Shown one piece after another: positions 62,604 to 64,000 of a stretch of 64,000 nucleotides of DNA (position 1 is its first letter; each line of letters begins with the position of its first letter). Position numbers and translations under genes: made by a program. This DNA comes from an uncultured Phocaeicola sp. (GTDB lineage: Bacteria; Bacteroidota; Bacteroidia; Bacteroidales; Bacteroidaceae): the NCBI GenBank assembly GCA_944320885.1, contig CALUJE010000001.1, forward strand, positions 1-64,000. The letters run 5' to 3'. The notes under the pieces were generated by a model that saw only the letters and a list, made by a program, of their open reading frames with translations, was not told the origin of the DNA and made no database searches.

Positions 62604-63290
62604 ATGAAAAGACTTTTATTCCTTATGCTTTTCGTATCAATAGCCCAGCTATTCTACGGACAAGAGAAGTACACCATCACCGGAGAACTTCCCGACCACT
62701 CATTGGATAACACTTATTTACGTCTAATGGACGTGTCAGCGCTTGGTGAGGAACGTGAGAGAGTAAGCCACGCGTTCAGTGACAGCATATTGGTGAAGGA
62801 TGGAAAGTTCTTTTATGAAGGTGTTCTTTCTAGAAAACCATTTTTGGCATGGATAAGCAGTCCTAAAAAAGGAAAAATGTTGAATGTAAATTTTGTAATC
62901 GAAGCCGGTGACATTCATATCCGTGTAGCCAATTGGTATGACAAGGCTGTATTGTCGGGTACTCCTATCAATGAAGATTACAATACCTATATGATATCCG
63001 GAAAAAATCTAGAAAATCAATTACGTTTCTTCGAAAAGTACGCTTCCTGTCCGGATGTAATACGGATGCCCTTGTCTTTCCATATAAAAGGAAAGAAAGC
63101 ATCGAAAAATCCTTATTTCGCAAAATACATGCAGGTTATCGACAAGATGCCGGAACCTGACCGGAGCATTCTTTTGTCATGGCGTGACTACACCATCCAA
63201 AGGGATGAATACAGAGAAAAGACCAAACCTCTATTGGACAGTATCCGTAAGAATGCACCCCGCTTTGTTGAAACTGTTCCAGCAAAATAG
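62604..63290 (+). CDS. DUF4369-type exported protein lacking a redoxin domain
   Basis: A 228-residue exported protein. Signal peptide MKRLLFLMLFVSIAQLFYGQ, without lipobox Cys. The mature N-terminus is a DUF4369-like beta domain: YTITGELPDHSLDNTYLRLM (about 24-43) and DSILVKDGKFFYEGVLSRKP, then a helical linker ending KPLLDSIRKNAPRFVETVP. In most members a thioredoxin domain follows; here a stop ends the frame. The start at 62604 is chosen over 62541 because the signal peptide begins there. It may be a natural short form or a truncated gene. The beta-propeller gene follows after 88 bp. Confidence 0.75.
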   Translation: MKRLLFLMLFVSIAQLFYGQEKYTITGELPDHSLDNTYLRLMDVSALGEERERVSHAFSDSILVKDGKFFYEGVLSRKPFLAWISSPKKGKMLNVNFVIEAGDIHIRVANWYDKAVLSGTPINEDYNTYMISGKNLENQLRFFEKYASCPDVIRMPLSFHIKGKKASKNPYFAKYMQVIDKMPEPDRSILLSWRDYTIQRDEYREKTKPLLDSIRKNAPRFVETVPAK

Positions 63291-63378
63291 TGGGTACGTT
63301 GGCGGTAAAATGTGACACTTTTTACTTGTGCTGTTACAGGCATTGTGCATACTTACAATAACTGATTAACTTGTAACT

Positions 63379-64000
63379 ATGAAACTGACCAACAGGGTAA
63401 TCCATTTGCCGGGAGTGCTGCTTATATTGGCAAGCATCCTCTTACATGCCTGCCAAACCATAGCCGAAACAACCGTATTGCACTCCGGCAAAAAGTTACA
63501 TCTCTCTGACAACGAACAAACGCTTGAAACAAGACAATGGGGAAAACCCTGCGTAGTGCCTTTGGAAACCAATGACCAATGCCTGATCAAGGACATTGAC
63601 CGCATTTGCGTGGACGACAGTCTGATTTTCGTATTTGACCACCGAATGAATCAAGTGGGCATTTTCGACAGACAGGGACGTCTGCAGTCCTGCATCCGAG
63701 ACATTGGACAGGGAAGTGCTGAATACGTGCAAATAAAAGACATGACCCTGAACAGAGAGAAGAAACAGGTTATCATCCTGTGCGGGCGCCCGGAGAAAAT
63801 CATGTTGTATCGTTACGACGGCAAGTTCATTAAAAACATCGCGATACAAAAAGGATATGCCGAAATTGCCCACGCAAACCAACGCACGTATGCCTGGACA
63901 GACGCGTATGCAGACTCAACAACGATTGACTGTCTGGACGAAAACGGCACGCTGCTGTCTGTCTTAACCCTACCTCATGCCCGTTTTCTTCCCATTGAAA
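63379..64000 (+). CDS. 6-bladed beta-propeller lipoprotein (partial, runs off the window)
   Basis: Starts at 63379 (MKLTNRVIHLPGVLL...) with lipobox LLHAC (Cys25), so it is an exported lipoprotein. The start is followed by VVPLETNDQCLIKDIDRI, DDSLIFVFDHRMNQVGIFDR and GRLQSCIRDIGQGSAEYV. This VPLET...IFDRQG...G-x-G-x-x-EY pattern is the start of the 6-bladed beta-propeller (BF2992-like) family common in Bacteroidetes. At least 207 codons remain open to the window end; the C-terminus is outside. The function is unknown. Confidence 0.82.
   Translation, partial: MKLTNRVIHLPGVLLILASILLHACQTIAETTVLHSGKKLHLSDNEQTLETRQWGKPCVVPLETNDQCLIKDIDRICVDDSLIFVFDHRMNQVGIFDRQGRLQSCIRDIGQGSAEYVQIKDMTLNREKKQVIILCGRPEKIMLYRYDGKFIKNIAIQKGYAEIAHANQRTYAWTDAYADSTTIDCLDENGTLLSVLTLPHARFLPIE

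Overview
The window is a chromosomal segment from a gut-type Bacteroidales, most like Bacteroides/Phocaeicola. The evidence is the recurring promoter element TAnnTTTG (the Bacteroides -7 box) in front of many genes, Bacteroidetes-specific families (DUF4252, DUF5723, S46 dipeptidyl-peptidase, HmuY, DUF4369 redoxins, 6-bladed beta-propeller lipoproteins) and a core gene set (pnp, miaB, ribF, argB, speA, topA, ruvB, mutS, lgt, ychF) typical of that order. Species is not determined here.

Layout. 1-4.3 kb: pnp, a small PspC protein and miaB. 4.8-9.6 kb: an A+T-rich islet inserted at the 3' end of a tRNA(CAT) gene. It is bounded by a 49-bp direct repeat and carries a two-gene helicase/DUF2290 operon, a probable structured RNA and a small lipoprotein, but no integrase. 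9.8-12.9 kb: HAD hydrolase-ribF-CPBP protease operon and a SprT-like metallopeptidase. 13-14.6 kb: an ECF sigma/anti-sigma/DUF4252 cassette. 15-20.6 kb: argB, then topA-aroK-speA. 20.8-26 kb: Nudix-TPR-outer-membrane barrel operon. 26.5-39.4 kb: DEAD-box helicase, redoxin lipoprotein, PafA-type phosphatase, DUF5723 protein, GDPD, DPP7-type peptidase, flippase and ruvB.

39.5-44.2 kb is the most unusual region. A tyrosine recombinase lies beside a 3.2-kb segment bounded by 19-bp inverted repeats. The segment holds a collagen-like surface lipoprotein gene. The two repeats cut an AraC-type regulator in half: its C-terminal half is inside the segment on the + strand and its N-terminal half is outside on the - strand. 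Inversion through the repeats would join the halves in frame into a 145-residue HTH protein and place the lipoprotein gene directly downstream of it. I read this as a phase-variation switch that both reassembles a regulator and re-promotes a surface protein.

44.5-61.6 kb: mutS; a complete six-gene heme-uptake operon (hmuYRSTUV order) with a membrane-anchored CobN-like HmuS; ychF-lgt; a GH10 xylanase followed by a gene remnant; an arginase-fold protein; and an Hsp20 chaperone with a textbook sigma-54 promoter. 62.6-64 kb: a DUF4369 protein and the start of a 6-bladed beta-propeller lipoprotein that runs off the end.

Several intergenic regions carry degenerate tandem arrays with a period of about 21-22 bp. 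One sequence family recurs at three separate loci; the other arrays are locus-specific but share the period. Gene calls rest on reading the translations and motifs; no database search was run.
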